Notes: generated by a model from the letters alone, not told the origin. Shown: positions 26,322 to 36,594, counted from the stretch's first letter. The stretch: DNA of 38,196 bases from Collimonas sp. OK242 (GCF_900107095.1 NZ_FNOR01000028.1:1-38196), one strand, 5' to 3'. Numbers and translations are program-made.

Positions 26322-29300
26322 ATGAACAAGCAAGCCTACCGCGTAATTTTTAACAAAAAACGTGGCATGTTAATGGCGGTAGCAGAGAACATATCCATCC
26401 AGGGTAAATGCACGGGGGTGGGCAGCGGGTCAAGTTGCACCAGTTCACCCTTGCTGCGCTTCGCGCAACTGGCCGTTGCCGTGGCTGCGCTGTTTGGCGG
26501 CGTCACGCTGGTGAATGCACAGATCGTGGCTAACCCGACGGCTGCGCCGAACATGCGTCCGACCGTTGGCGTTACGGCAAGTGGCATTCCCTTGATTCAG
26601 ATTGCGCAGCCGAATTCCACTGGCTTGTCGCACAACGAATTTAGTTCTTTCTCAGTCGGGAGCCAAGGTGCAATCCTTAACAACTCCAGAGTGGTGACCG
26701 GAACGCAACTCGCAGGGCAAGTTCAAGGCAACCCCAATTTATCTGGCGGCAGCGCCAACGTTATATTGAATGAGGTGGTGGGCGGCAGCCGCAGTCAATT
26801 GAATGGCTATCTGGAAGTGGCCGGACAGAGGGCGCAAGTCATTATTAGCAACGAAAACGGCATCACATGCTCAGGATGTGGCTGGATCAACACCTCAAGA
26901 GGCGTTCTGACGACAGGCACGCCCGTTTTCGGCGGCGATGGCAGCCTGCAAGCTTTCCGCGTGACGCGTGGCGATATCCAAATCAACGGTCTCAACGCCG
27001 CCAATACTGATCAGTTGGACTTGATTTCCAGATCTGTCGCCGTCAATGGCCAGTTGTGGGCTAACCAGCTCAATGTCGTCACAGGAACAAATCAGGTCAA
27101 TTTTGCTGATTTAGGTGTGCAGACCATCCAAGGTGACAATAACAAGCCAACCGTCAGCATCGACGTAGCCGCACTTGGCGGTATGTATGCCAACAAGATC
27201 CGCCTCGTGGGCACAGAAAATGGCGTAGGAGTGAGAAGTCTGGGGGGAATTGCCTCGCAGGCCGGTGACCTGAATCTGGACGCTCAAGGCCAAATTACCT
27301 TGGCAGGCCACACCAGCGCAACCGGTTCTGTGACGATACACAGCCATGACGGCATCGTCAATAGCGGCACGGTATATGGGCAACAAGCAGTGCAACTTTC
27401 CAGCGACAACCAGATTGCCAACAGCGGCACGGTAGCGGCTCAGGGAGATCTGACGCTGTTCGCGGAGAGTATCGCCTCGACCGGAGTACTCGGCGCCGGT
27501 ATTGACACCAACAGCCAGGCCACACAATCTGGCAATCTCAACCTGGTGGCTGCTGGCGGTATCAGTGCAACTGGTCAGAATCTGGCTGGCGCAAATATTG
27601 CCATGAACGGCGCAAGTCTGAATCTCGCGCATGCGCAAACCAACGCTGTCGGCAATGTTGTCTTGACTGCGCGCGCCGGTGATATTGATCATACTGGCGG
27701 TAATGTGCAGGCCGCAGGTGCAACGTTAAATGCAACGGGCGCCGTAATCAATGATCAGGGCCGCATCAATGTGTCGCAGTTGACCAGCAATTCGGCGACT
27801 CTGTCGAACGTTGGCGGGAACATCGCCCAGTCTGGCACAGGAAACACGGGCGTCACGACCACAGGCGTACTCAATAACAGCACGGGTGTCATCACGACTA
27901 ACGCCCAGAATCTGGCGATCCAGTCCGGTAGTTTGAATAATGCTTCCGGCCAGATCAATCATGCCGGCTCCGGCACGGCGACGATCCAGAGCGGTACAAC
28001 GACGAACGCGCAAGGTGTTATAGGAACCAACGGGCAATTGGCGTTGACCGCCAGCAGCCTGAATAATCAAGCAGGCCGTCTTGTCTCCGCAGGGCAGGCC
28101 AACGTCCACGTGAGCGGCGACGTTGGGAATGCACAAGGAACGATCCAGTCGGGCGGCGCATTAACCGTTGCTGGAGCCAACGTCGATAATACGGCGGGGA
28201 ACATCACTTCCTTGAACGCCGATGGGTTAACGCTCAATGCCAGCGGTCAGCTCACCAATGCCAACGCTGGCGTGATTGGCGGTAATGGCGACGTGGCATT
28301 GACCGCTGCCAGTGCGATTAACAGTGGCAAGATCACCGCCAGCCACAATGTCACGACCACGATTGTCAACAGTTTCGACAACAGTAACGGGAAACTGGCA
28401 GCCGGCAATGCTGTGACAGCCAGCGCGGCTTCTTTTAAAAATGCCAATGGCATTGTGGACGCCGCCTCGGTCGCGCTGACTGTGCCGCAACTGGACAATA
28501 GCAGCGGCAAGATCACGGCCGATCAGCTCAACATCACCAGCACCAATTTGACCAATGAACACGGTCAAATTATCCAGTATGGCACCAGTGCCACGCATAT
28601 CGGTGTGGTCGGTACGCTCGACAACAGCAACGGCGGCCTGCTGCAAACCAATAGCGCTGACCTGTCTCTGACGCCGCAAGCGCTGAACAATAATGGTGGC
28701 ACGATTGCGCTAGCCGGCAGCGGCGCCTTGACGCTCAATGTGGCTAACGGCGCAGGTAGTTTGTCGAATGCAGGTGGTAGCATCGGTAGCAACGGGCAAG
28801 CGGCGGTATCAGCTGCGAGCATCGCCAATCAGGGTGGTTCGGTATTTGCGCAAAAACAGCTTGATGTGACAGCGACGCAAGGCGGTGTTGATAACAGCGC
28901 TGGCGGCTATATTGGCGGCAGCAGCCTGAACCTGAATGCCGCAAACGGCCAGATCAACAACACTGCCGGCAAGATCGAAGGCACGCAGCAGGCTGTCACG
29001 CTTATTGCGCAAAGCTTGAACAACGCTGGAGGCACGGTGCAAAGTGTCGGTGCCGCGCCGTTGAACATTACCACTGCTCAAGCCATCAGCAATACGATTG
29101 CAAATAGCGTCGGTGGTTTCATTGGCGGGGCCGGCACGGTCAATCTGCATGCCGGGTCGTTCGATAACAGCGGCGGTACGGTCTACAGCAAAGATAATCT
29201 GGTCCTGCAATCGAACAGCACGCTGACGAACAATTATGGCGTGATCCAGGGGACAGCCAGCGTCACCACAAGCGCTACCGGTGCGCTCAACAACGCCAAT

Positions 29301-32300
29301 GGTCGTATCGAGGCGAATGGCAGCACGGCGACATTAACCGTGTTTGGTAGCAGCATTGACAATACGGCGGGACGCATTGCCAATATCGGGACTGGCCTGA
29401 CTCAGATCAACGGCGGTAGCCAGGTTACAAACCAACAGGGCACACTCGGCGGCAATGGTGAACTCGATATTAATGCCACCAATCTGGACAATAGCCAGCA
29501 AGGACAGGTGATCGCCGGCGGCAATCTGGTGCTCAATACTGGCGGTACAGTAAACAACAACGCCGGCAGCCTATATGCCGCGCAAAACCTACAGTTGAAT
29601 CAGAGCGGCGCGACGCTGACCAATGTTGGCGGCAGAGTTGGTGCGGCGGCCAATATCAATGTAAGCGTTGCCAGTATCAACAACATTTTTGGTTTGATCG
29701 GCAGTTCTTCCGGTGCTGGCAGCGATATCGTACTTGCCACTTCTGGTGACCTGAACAACACCGCTGGCACGATCGCCAGTGGTCGAAATCTGAGTCTCAA
29801 TGCCCCGACCCTGATTGGCAACGGCAAAGTGATTGCTGGGCAGGACGCGACGATCAATCTGCAAGGCGATTACGCGAATGCAGTGGGCAATACGCTGACC
29901 GCCAACCACAATCTGACCTTCACTACCACTGGTAATTTCACGAATACTGGTACGTTGACTGCCGCAAACGGTTTAACCTTGAATGCGGCCAATATCGATA
30001 ATCAGTCCACGGGCCTCTTCAATGCCAGCGCCACCACGATCCAGGCCGCCAACGCCATCACGAATACGGGTCGTATATATGGCGACGATATTGCCCTTGG
30101 TGCGCAATCGTTGACCAATGATGTCGATGTCGCCAGTAGTCAGGCCGGAGCGATTGCCGCCCGCAATAGCATCAACATTGGTGCTGCCACCGTCGTCAAC
30201 CGCGAGCATGCCATCATCCAGAGTCTGGGCGACATGACTTTCGCTCGCACACTTGACGCCAACCGTAAAGCCATCGGTACAGCGGACAGCATCACTAACA
30301 GTTCGGCCACTATCGACGCCGGCGGCAATCTGGTGTTCCAGACGGCGCAATTGAACAATACCAATGCGCACTTCGCGACCACGCAACAAGTCGATCCGAC
30401 GCTGACGACCCATGTCACGGAATATGCGACACACGCTGCGCCAACCGTTTTGTACACGCCAGATCAGGTCACGTGGAGCGACAGTGGCGACGGCGGAATT
30501 GTGCTGGTGGTGCCGGGTAATAACCGTTTCGAGCAATTCTACAAACACGACTATACCCAGACTGTCTCGAAGACAGTCGTTACTAGCAGCGATCCCGGCA
30601 AGATCAGTTCAGGCGGCGGTATGGTCTTGTCGGGCAATATCACCAACGACAAGAGCACGATCATCTCCGGCGGCACCTTGTCGGGGACAACCGGCAACAT
30701 CAATAACATTGGCGCGACAGGGACCACTGATACGGTCAATCACATGACTGCTGGTGAAAATTACTACCACTACGTCAACGGCCATCCTCACCAAAACTAT
30801 TACGACTACGATAACGGCAGTCCTGCCGCCTACGACGTCACGTTGCCTTCGACGCCGCTGGCGTTGGCGGTCTGGACCGTGCAACAGAACACCGCACCCA
30901 ACAGCGGTGCTAACCCCGCTCTGGGCCAAGGTGTAGGTGCTACTGCAGTGCCGACTGTTGGCGGCCTGGCTTTGGGATCTAATCAGGGTAGCCAGACCGT
31001 CACCGGCGCAAGCGGCCATGGCATCGCTGCTGCAGGTGGCACGGCAGGCAGCGGTGCGGGTGTCGGCGGAAGCAATCAAACCATCGGCAGCGCCGGCAAT
31101 CCGTTGCCGAACCTAGTCTTGCCGAACAATCGCCTGTTTACGATTCAAGCCAATCCTGGTCAGCACTTCTTGGTCGAAACCGATCCGGCATTTACCAATT
31201 ACGGTACTTTCCTCTCCAGCGACTACATGCTGGGCCTCCTGGGCATCAATCCACAGACGACAGAAAAACGTCTCGGCGACGGCTTCTATGAGGCGCAAGT
31301 CGTCACCAATCAGGTTGCGCAGTTGACTGGTAAGCGTTTCCTCGACGGCTACGCCAGCAATGAAGAAGAGTACAAGTCCTTGATGGACGCAGGGGTTGCC
31401 ACCGCCAAGAAATTCCAACTTACGCCCGGCATTGCATTGACTGCCGAGCAAATGGCTTCGCTGACCTCCGATATTGTCTGGATGGTGTCGCAGGACGTGA
31501 CTCTGCCTGATGGCAGCCACACCCAGGTGCTGGCTCCTGTCGTGTACCTGACGCGTGCCGATGCCGGCGACATTTCCCCGACCGGCGCGTTGATCTCGGG
31601 TAAAGATATCGATCTCACGATCAACGGCACTCTCAAAAACGGCGGCACGCTGCAAGCCTCGAATAACATGATTATCCACGCGACAGATATTGCCAACACC
31701 GGCAATATCCGCAGCACGGGCAAAGACGGCACGACCATTCTGGTAGCGCAGAATGACATTCTGAACAATGGCGGCAGTATTTCCGGCCACCGTGTCGGCG
31801 TGCTGGCTGGGCGGGATGTGACGATGGGCACCGATGCGATATCGGCGACCAGCGTACAAGGCGTCAACACAGTGCTGGGCCGCGTTGCCAGTGTGAGCGC
31901 CGATCAGCTCTCAATCCAGGCGGGCCGTGATATCAATCTGGTTGCAGCCGCGGTGAATACCACCGGCGATGCGGCGCTGGTGGCAGGTCGTGATTTGAAC
32001 CTGAAGGCGGTCAATACCCAAAGCAGCTATAACGTCACCTACAACAGCGATAATCACCTGTATTCCAAACAGACACAGGTAAACGGTGCGGCCATCAATG
32101 CGGGCGGTAATCTGGCCCTGATGGCGGGTCAGGACTTGAATGCGGCAGCAGCGACCGCCAATGCTGGTGGTCAACTGACTGCCTTAGCCGGGCGTGATGT
32201 GAATATTGGCACGGCGCAACAAACCAGCAGCGTGGATCAGGCGATTTACACCACGTCGCATGGCATGCTGTCGTCGTCAAGCAGCCGGTCCCAGATGAAT

Positions 32301-35300
32301 AGCGATACAACGGACGCCATTGGCAGCAGTTTCACTGGCAAGGGCATTGCCATTCAGTCGGGCCGGGACACCACCGTGCAAGGCAGCCAGGTCATTGCTA
32401 AGGATGACCTGAACATCAACGCCGGACGTGACTTGAATATCGTCAGTGCGCAGCAAACCAACAAGAACAGTTACTCTGCCGAGGAAAAGAGCAGCGGTTT
32501 GTCGGGCAGTGTCTTGACAGGTGTCAGCTACGGTCATAGTGCGCAGGATCAGCACCAGAACGGCACCAGCGTCACGCAGGTGGGCAGCGACATCAGCGGC
32601 GCTAACGTCAACACCAGCAGCGGGCGCGACACCACGATCACCGCCAGTGCCGTGACCGCCGATCAAAACATCGGCATCAACGCCGGACGCAATATCAATG
32701 TGCTTGCTGCGGCCAATACACAGACCTCGCAGAGTGACAGCCACAGCAGCGGCACCAGCATCGGTGTTATGGGTGGCGCCAATTTCCGCTTCACGAATTA
32801 CAGCCAAACCAGCGCGGAACAGAACGGCAGCGGCAACGGTGTCGTGCAAAGCACCAGCTTGATTTCGGCCAATGGCGGCAATCTGAGCATGCAGGCCGGA
32901 CTGGACAAGCAATACAAGGGCACCGGCCAGGGTAATGTGACCACCCAGGGAGCGGAATTGCTGGCTAAAAATCAAATGAGCATCGGCGGCAATGCGGTCG
33001 ACTTGCAGGCGATCCAGGACAGTAGCAGCAGTCAATTCCATGCCGAGACCCACAGCGTGACCTTGGGCAGTAGTTTAACGGGCGCTATCGGCGGCGCGCT
33101 CACCAGCATAGGGGACATGGCCACCGAAAGCCAGCACACCAGCAATGACCGTCTGAAGGGCGCACTGGCTCTCAAGGCCGGTTACGACGCCTATAAGCTT
33201 GTCAACGGTGCGTCTCCGACCGTTTCCTCTGCAGAAGCAACGGATCCCAATCCGAGTAGCAGTGGCGGTGGCTTCGGCATTAGTGTGAATCTCGGCACCA
33301 GCCAAAGCAGGCAGGATAGCAAGAACAGCGCGACCCAGGCACGCGGCACTACTGCGCAAGCCAATACCATTGCCATCACCAGCCGGGAAGGTGATATCAG
33401 CATGGAAGGCGCCAAGCTGCAGGCTCAGGATATCAGTCTGGATGCCGCCAAAAATATCAATCTGAGCGCTGCCAAGAGCACAGCCGACTTGCAATCGTCC
33501 AACAGCGGCAGCAGCGCCGGCATTGGCGCTACCCTTGGCTCCAACGGCCAGCAGACCGGTTTGAGTTTCCAGATCGGCGCATCGGTGTCAAAGGGGCATG
33601 CCAACGGCACCGAGACGACCTACGACAATACGCAGATCAGCGCCACCAATCAACTCAGCGTCAAGAGCGGCGGCGATCTCAATATGAAGGGTGCGCAGCT
33701 GGCCGGCAACAAGGTCACAGCCGATGTGGGCGGCGACCTCAACATCTGGACCCTGCAAAACGTCAGCAACTTCGACAGCAAGCAGGAAAGCGGCGGCTTC
33801 AGTTTGAGTATCTGTGTTCCCCCGATCTGCGTCGGCCAGATGGTCAGCGGCAGTATCAGCTATGCGAAACAATCGGTTGACCACAACTACCAAAGCGCGG
33901 TCGGCCAAAGCGGCATCGCCGCCGGCAGCGATGGTTTCGATATCAAGGTGAAGGGCAATACGGACCTGAAAGGCGCAGCCATTACCAGCACGGCCACGCC
34001 GGACAAGAACGGCCTGCAAACGGCCAGTTTGACCTATAGCGACCTGACCAACACGCAGCACACCAACTCGGAAAGCGTCAGTGTCAGCGCCTCGACCGGC
34101 AGCATCGCCAGCAATGTGATGGGCAATGTACTGGGCAATCTCGGCGGTAATGTCGGCATGCCGAAGAGTGGCGACCAGACCAGCAGCACCAACAGCGTGA
34201 TCAGTCCGGCCAAGATCACGATCACGGGCAGCGGCGACGTTACGAAAGACACCCAGAGCCAAGCGAACGCGACAACCCTGACCAGCCGCGATGCAGCTAC
34301 AGCGAATCAGTCGCTGGCAAATACGTTGACGTTGCAGCAAGCGCAGGATCTGCAGGCACAACAGCAGAAGCAGCAAGAGAATCAGCGGGCTGCCAATCTC
34401 GTTGGTGCGGTGTTGACCAATGTCGTAGGGGATATCGCGCAGTCCAATAATTTGGCTGAAGGTTCTCTCGAAAAGATGGCGTTGCATGGGATCGTTGGCT
34501 TAATCGAAGCGAAGATCGGCGGCACCAGCGCTGCTGGTGGTATTGCGGCAGCAATGGGCGCTGAGGCGATGGCGCCTATCCTGAGCAACTATCTGCTTAG
34601 CCAGGGATACGTGAACGACCCAAGAGATCCAGCCGGACAAAAATCCTATAACGACATGATGAATCTCGGCGCGACGCTGGTTGGCGCGGCATCGGGCGCA
34701 TTGGCTGGTGGCTCCGTCCAAAGTGCCAATGCTGGGGCAAATGCAGGCTTGATGGTAGATGCCAACAACAGGCAATTGCATCCGAAGGAACAGGCACTCG
34801 GCAAGCAACTGGCTGATGCCAGCAACGGAAAATATACGCCAGAACAGATAGACAATGCTATACGGCGCGCAGGTATCACTGGTACAAGTGTCTATGCTGA
34901 CAAGGTGGACATAATACCGGATGTGACCAAGCCGGGAGCGATTTACGATACGGCGAGTTTCCAGCCTGCAGCGCCTGGTTCAAAAATGTTCGTTGAAACA
35001 TTGGCGCCGATCGATCCTGGCGTTATCGCTTATGTGCAAGGGGCGACGGGCGGCAGTAAATCACCGTATTACTGGAGTGATGCTGCAATCGCCGCGTCGT
35101 CGGTTACATCGACAGGCTATTTGCCATCGTTGCCCCCTGCGCCAGAGGGAACATATCGCACGTCGCGGGTTGTAGGTGGCGTAGCGTATTCCCCGCTGGT
35201 GGCAAATTGTCCTGCTGCGGGTTGTATGACCGGTGACGTAATTGCCGGCGCATTGGGTGATCCAGCGACAACGGCGTATCAGAAAGCTCTTCAGCGGGAT

Positions 35301-35882
35301 GCGGAGCGAGACATTAATATAGCCTCATTGGCATTAGGTATCGGAGGCTCGCTTTTCCGTGCAGCGGATGCCGTGGTTGGTTTGTTCGATGTGAGTACTG
35401 CGGCAAATAATGCTGCGGCGATTCGTGCTACGGTACTTGGTAATATCGCTGATAGCCAAGTGGCACGAGCGTCATCGAATTTTGAGCAACTAAGTCGTTA
35501 TGGGAAGGCCTATGATTTTTATAGTCAAGCCGGATTTAGTGCTGATCGCGCGCTTGGTCATTTAGATGGCATTGATTTCTCGCAGCCGGTATTATTGACG
35601 AAGCTTACACCTGGAACCAACTACGTTCAAAATGTTCTGGACGGTAGAGTTGGTAATTATTTTGCACCTGTTGGAACGGCTGCTGAAACAGTCGGAATTA
35701 ATCCTGCTGGGCGCGTTCCAATGATGTTTACCCCTTCGCAGCCACTGCCAGCTTTGCAGAGTACTGCGGCGGATATTCTTGACACGTGGACAGTGCCTAG
35801 CCACCCATATCAAACTACAGGCGGCGGTACGCAGTACTTTGTTCCGAATAAACCATTAATGATACAGGTGCCTACGCCATGA
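26322..35882 (+). CDS. CdiA-like two-partner secretion exoprotein / contact-dependent toxin
   Basis: 3,186 residues, starting at MNKQAYRVIFNKKRGMLMAVAE, the extended signal peptide region (ESPR) typical of TpsA proteins; this start is preferred over an open frame reaching back to 26166. The signal peptide ends about residue 66 (VNA/Q). The TPS domain follows (NPNL near 136, NGITCSGCGWINT at about 179-191). Filamentous haemagglutinin repeats run to about 1370, a putative receptor-binding segment occupies roughly 1460-1750, and a second repeat block (AGRDINL-type haemagglutinin repeats) continues to about 2640. A pretoxin-like region (about 2687-2850) contains VDANN (2812-2816), where CdiA proteins usually have VENN. 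The last ~108 residues (from GIDFSQPV, about 3079) form the toxin: G.YFAP.GT, GINPAGRV, STAADILDTW and GGGTQYFVPN. The GGG.QY..P end recalls NAD-glycohydrolase toxins of the Tse6/TNT type, which fits the Tsi6-like immunity gene, but a tRNase is not excluded. Confidence 0.9.
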   Translation: MNKQAYRVIFNKKRGMLMAVAENISIQGKCTGVGSGSSCTSSPLLRFAQLAVAVAALFGGVTLVNAQIVANPTAAPNMRPTVGVTASGIPLIQIAQPNSTGLSHNEFSSFSVGSQGAILNNSRVVTGTQLAGQVQGNPNLSGGSANVILNEVVGGSRSQLNGYLEVAGQRAQVIISNENGITCSGCGWINTSRGVLTTGTPVFGGDGSLQAFRVTRGDIQINGLNAANTDQLDLISRSVAVNGQLWANQLNVVTGTNQVNFADLGVQTIQGDNNKPTVSIDVAALGGMYANKIRLVGTENGVGVRSLGGIASQAGDLNLDAQGQITLAGHTSATGSVTIHSHDGIVNSGTVYGQQAVQLSSDNQIANSGTVAAQGDLTLFAESIASTGVLGAGIDTNSQATQSGNLNLVAAGGISATGQNLAGANIAMNGASLNLAHAQTNAVGNVVLTARAGDIDHTGGNVQAAGATLNATGAVINDQGRINVSQLTSNSATLSNVGGNIAQSGTGNTGVTTTGVLNNSTGVITTNAQNLAIQSGSLNNASGQINHAGSGTATIQSGTTTNAQGVIGTNGQLALTASSLNNQAGRLVSAGQANVHVSGDVGNAQGTIQSGGALTVAGANVDNTAGNITSLNADGLTLNASGQLTNANAGVIGGNGDVALTAASAINSGKITASHNVTTTIVNSFDNSNGKLAAGNAVTASAASFKNANGIVDAASVALTVPQLDNSSGKITADQLNITSTNLTNEHGQIIQYGTSATHIGVVGTLDNSNGGLLQTNSADLSLTPQALNNNGGTIALAGSGALTLNVANGAGSLSNAGGSIGSNGQAAVSAASIANQGGSVFAQKQLDVTATQGGVDNSAGGYIGGSSLNLNAANGQINNTAGKIEGTQQAVTLIAQSLNNAGGTVQSVGAAPLNITTAQAISNTIANSVGGFIGGAGTVNLHAGSFDNSGGTVYSKDNLVLQSNSTLTNNYGVIQGTASVTTSATGALNNANGRIEANGSTATLTVFGSSIDNTAGRIANIGTGLTQINGGSQVTNQQGTLGGNGELDINATNLDNSQQGQVIAGGNLVLNTGGTVNNNAGSLYAAQNLQLNQSGATLTNVGGRVGAAANINVSVASINNIFGLIGSSSGAGSDIVLATSGDLNNTAGTIASGRNLSLNAPTLIGNGKVIAGQDATINLQGDYANAVGNTLTANHNLTFTTTGNFTNTGTLTAANGLTLNAANIDNQSTGLFNASATTIQAANAITNTGRIYGDDIALGAQSLTNDVDVASSQAGAIAARNSINIGAATVVNREHAIIQSLGDMTFARTLDANRKAIGTADSITNSSATIDAGGNLVFQTAQLNNTNAHFATTQQVDPTLTTHVTEYATHAAPTVLYTPDQVTWSDSGDGGIVLVVPGNNRFEQFYKHDYTQTVSKTVVTSSDPGKISSGGGMVLSGNITNDKSTIISGGTLSGTTGNINNIGATGTTDTVNHMTAGENYYHYVNGHPHQNYYDYDNGSPAAYDVTLPSTPLALAVWTVQQNTAPNSGANPALGQGVGATAVPTVGGLALGSNQGSQTVTGASGHGIAAAGGTAGSGAGVGGSNQTIGSAGNPLPNLVLPNNRLFTIQANPGQHFLVETDPAFTNYGTFLSSDYMLGLLGINPQTTEKRLGDGFYEAQVVTNQVAQLTGKRFLDGYASNEEEYKSLMDAGVATAKKFQLTPGIALTAEQMASLTSDIVWMVSQDVTLPDGSHTQVLAPVVYLTRADAGDISPTGALISGKDIDLTINGTLKNGGTLQASNNMIIHATDIANTGNIRSTGKDGTTILVAQNDILNNGGSISGHRVGVLAGRDVTMGTDAISATSVQGVNTVLGRVASVSADQLSIQAGRDINLVAAAVNTTGDAALVAGRDLNLKAVNTQSSYNVTYNSDNHLYSKQTQVNGAAINAGGNLALMAGQDLNAAAATANAGGQLTALAGRDVNIGTAQQTSSVDQAIYTTSHGMLSSSSSRSQMNSDTTDAIGSSFTGKGIAIQSGRDTTVQGSQVIAKDDLNINAGRDLNIVSAQQTNKNSYSAEEKSSGLSGSVLTGVSYGHSAQDQHQNGTSVTQVGSDISGANVNTSSGRDTTITASAVTADQNIGINAGRNINVLAAANTQTSQSDSHSSGTSIGVMGGANFRFTNYSQTSAEQNGSGNGVVQSTSLISANGGNLSMQAGLDKQYKGTGQGNVTTQGAELLAKNQMSIGGNAVDLQAIQDSSSSQFHAETHSVTLGSSLTGAIGGALTSIGDMATESQHTSNDRLKGALALKAGYDAYKLVNGASPTVSSAEATDPNPSSSGGGFGISVNLGTSQSRQDSKNSATQARGTTAQANTIAITSREGDISMEGAKLQAQDISLDAAKNINLSAAKSTADLQSSNSGSSAGIGATLGSNGQQTGLSFQIGASVSKGHANGTETTYDNTQISATNQLSVKSGGDLNMKGAQLAGNKVTADVGGDLNIWTLQNVSNFDSKQESGGFSLSICVPPICVGQMVSGSISYAKQSVDHNYQSAVGQSGIAAGSDGFDIKVKGNTDLKGAAITSTATPDKNGLQTASLTYSDLTNTQHTNSESVSVSASTGSIASNVMGNVLGNLGGNVGMPKSGDQTSSTNSVISPAKITITGSGDVTKDTQSQANATTLTSRDAATANQSLANTLTLQQAQDLQAQQQKQQENQRAANLVGAVLTNVVGDIAQSNNLAEGSLEKMALHGIVGLIEAKIGGTSAAGGIAAAMGAEAMAPILSNYLLSQGYVNDPRDPAGQKSYNDMMNLGATLVGAASGALAGGSVQSANAGANAGLMVDANNRQLHPKEQALGKQLADASNGKYTPEQIDNAIRRAGITGTSVYADKVDIIPDVTKPGAIYDTASFQPAAPGSKMFVETLAPIDPGVIAYVQGATGGSKSPYYWSDAAIAASSVTSTGYLPSLPPAPEGTYRTSRVVGGVAYSPLVANCPAAGCMTGDVIAGALGDPATTAYQKALQRDAERDINIASLALGIGGSLFRAADAVVGLFDVSTAANNAAAIRATVLGNIADSQVARASSNFEQLSRYGKAYDFYSQAGFSADRALGHLDGIDFSQPVLLTKLTPGTNYVQNVLDGRVGNYFAPVGTAAETVGINPAGRVPMMFTPSQPLPALQSTAADILDTWTVPSHPYQTTGGGTQYFVPNKPLMIQVPTP

Positions 35883-36139
35883 GTGAGAGATTGAAGTTGT
35901 TAGAAAGCGGCAAAAAAAGATGTGATGAATTACTTTCCAAATATCCGGGTAGTGTTGCGCTTCAATCAGTTGCTAAACAGATTGAGTACTTGATCGAGCT
36001 TGAGCAGGGAATACACTCTGACCGTTCGCGTCTCAAGGACATTACGATTGGTGTCTTGACAGCAAGGGAGATTGAACAGTTGGACGATGATGCAGCGGAG
36101 ATTTTCTATCAGATTGCTAGTGCATCGAAAGTAATGTAA
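35879..36139 (+). CDS. Immunity protein for the CdiA-like toxin, Tsi6-like
   Basis: An 86-residue, all-helical predicted protein. The ATG overlaps the toxin stop (ATGA), and AGGTG lies 8 bases upstream, so it is translationally coupled, as expected for a toxin/immunity pair. From memory, the pattern YPGSVALQSVAKQIEYL ... DRSRLKDITIGVLTAREIEQLDDD matches Tsi6, the immunity protein of the Pseudomonas NAD(P)-glycohydrolase Tse6, closely (YPG, KQ..Y, DRS.L..+T+G, E++..D). It should bind and block the C-terminal toxin in the cytoplasm. The gene is visibly richer in A/T than the repeat portion of cdiA, as expected for a horizontally exchanged module. Confidence 0.82.
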   Translation: MSERLKLLESGKKRCDELLSKYPGSVALQSVAKQIEYLIELEQGIHSDRSRLKDITIGVLTAREIEQLDDDAAEIFYQIASASKVM

Positions 36140-36270
36140 TCAATCAAGTTCAGCCATGCCTTCGTATATATGCAGGTGATACCAAAATGGTGCGCACTCA
36201 ATTGGAAGCAAAACTAGCCGCAATCAGTGTTCATATAAACAGCTATTCACTGGACGGGATTCGTAAATGA
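36139..36270 (+). pseudogene. C-terminal remnant of a displaced toxin domain (start-less)
   Basis: An open frame without its own proper start runs from about 36139 to the TGA at 36268-36270. It encodes ~43 residues including PCLRIYAGDTKMVRTQLEAK and ISVHINSYSLDGIRK, which read like the end of a polymorphic toxin. The stop overlaps the ATG of the next immunity-type gene by ATGA, the same geometry as in the intact toxin/immunity pair upstream. This is typical of orphan toxin tails left when a new toxin/immunity module displaces the old one. An internal ATG at 36187 would allow a 27-residue peptide. Confidence 0.55.
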
Positions 36271-36503
36271 GTTGGACAAAACAAGAGCTGATTGATTTTT
36301 GTATCAGGAAAAATATTCCTGCGGAATCATATTCGTTATATGCAGATAAAGATGAGGCGTTCTGTTTAGACAAATTTGGCGAAGAATGGCGAATTTATTA
36401 CTCGGAGCGTGGACAAAAAAATGAATTGGCTTGGGCTAAAAATGAAGCACAAGCTTTGAATATTTTGAAATTATTTCTTCTTGAAGCCTGTAAATTGATT
36501 TAA
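36267..36503 (+). CDS. Orphan immunity-type protein (78 aa)
   Basis: A 78-residue A/T-rich gene. The core CLDKFGEEWRIYYSERGQKN followed by EAQALNILKLFLLE resembles a small alpha/beta immunity family (Imm59-like, by memory). The start ATG overlaps the stop of a start-less toxin tail (ATGA), and GGACGGGAT lies upstream as a possible ribosome binding site. It is most likely the intact immunity gene of a toxin that was displaced from the end of the CdiA-like gene. It should protect the cell from siblings still carrying that toxin. Confidence 0.65.
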   Translation: MSWTKQELIDFCIRKNIPAESYSLYADKDEAFCLDKFGEEWRIYYSERGQKNELAWAKNEAQALNILKLFLLEACKLI

Positions 36504-36519
36504 CGATTTAACAGGCTGA

Positions 36520-36582
36520 GTATCTGCGGGTCGAGTTGCCGTGAAAGATTGCAATAATTTCAAGGTGTATATCGTTTCGTAA
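36520..36582 (+). pseudogene. Possible second displaced toxin tail (20 codons)
   Basis: A short open frame, flanked by stops, encodes about 20 residues ending KDCNNFKVYIVS and stops 12 bases before the next immunity-type start. By analogy with the remnant at 36139-36270 it could be the end of another toxin domain. It is too short for sequence alone to prove. Confidence 0.25.
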
Positions 36583-36594
36583 AGGGTACCCATC

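Noticed and set aside
32277-34487. Several long minus-strand open frames (up to about 300 codons) antisense to the CdiA-like gene
   Set aside because: They mirror the repetitive haemagglutinin-type codon pattern of the plus-strand gene and contain no recognisable domain.
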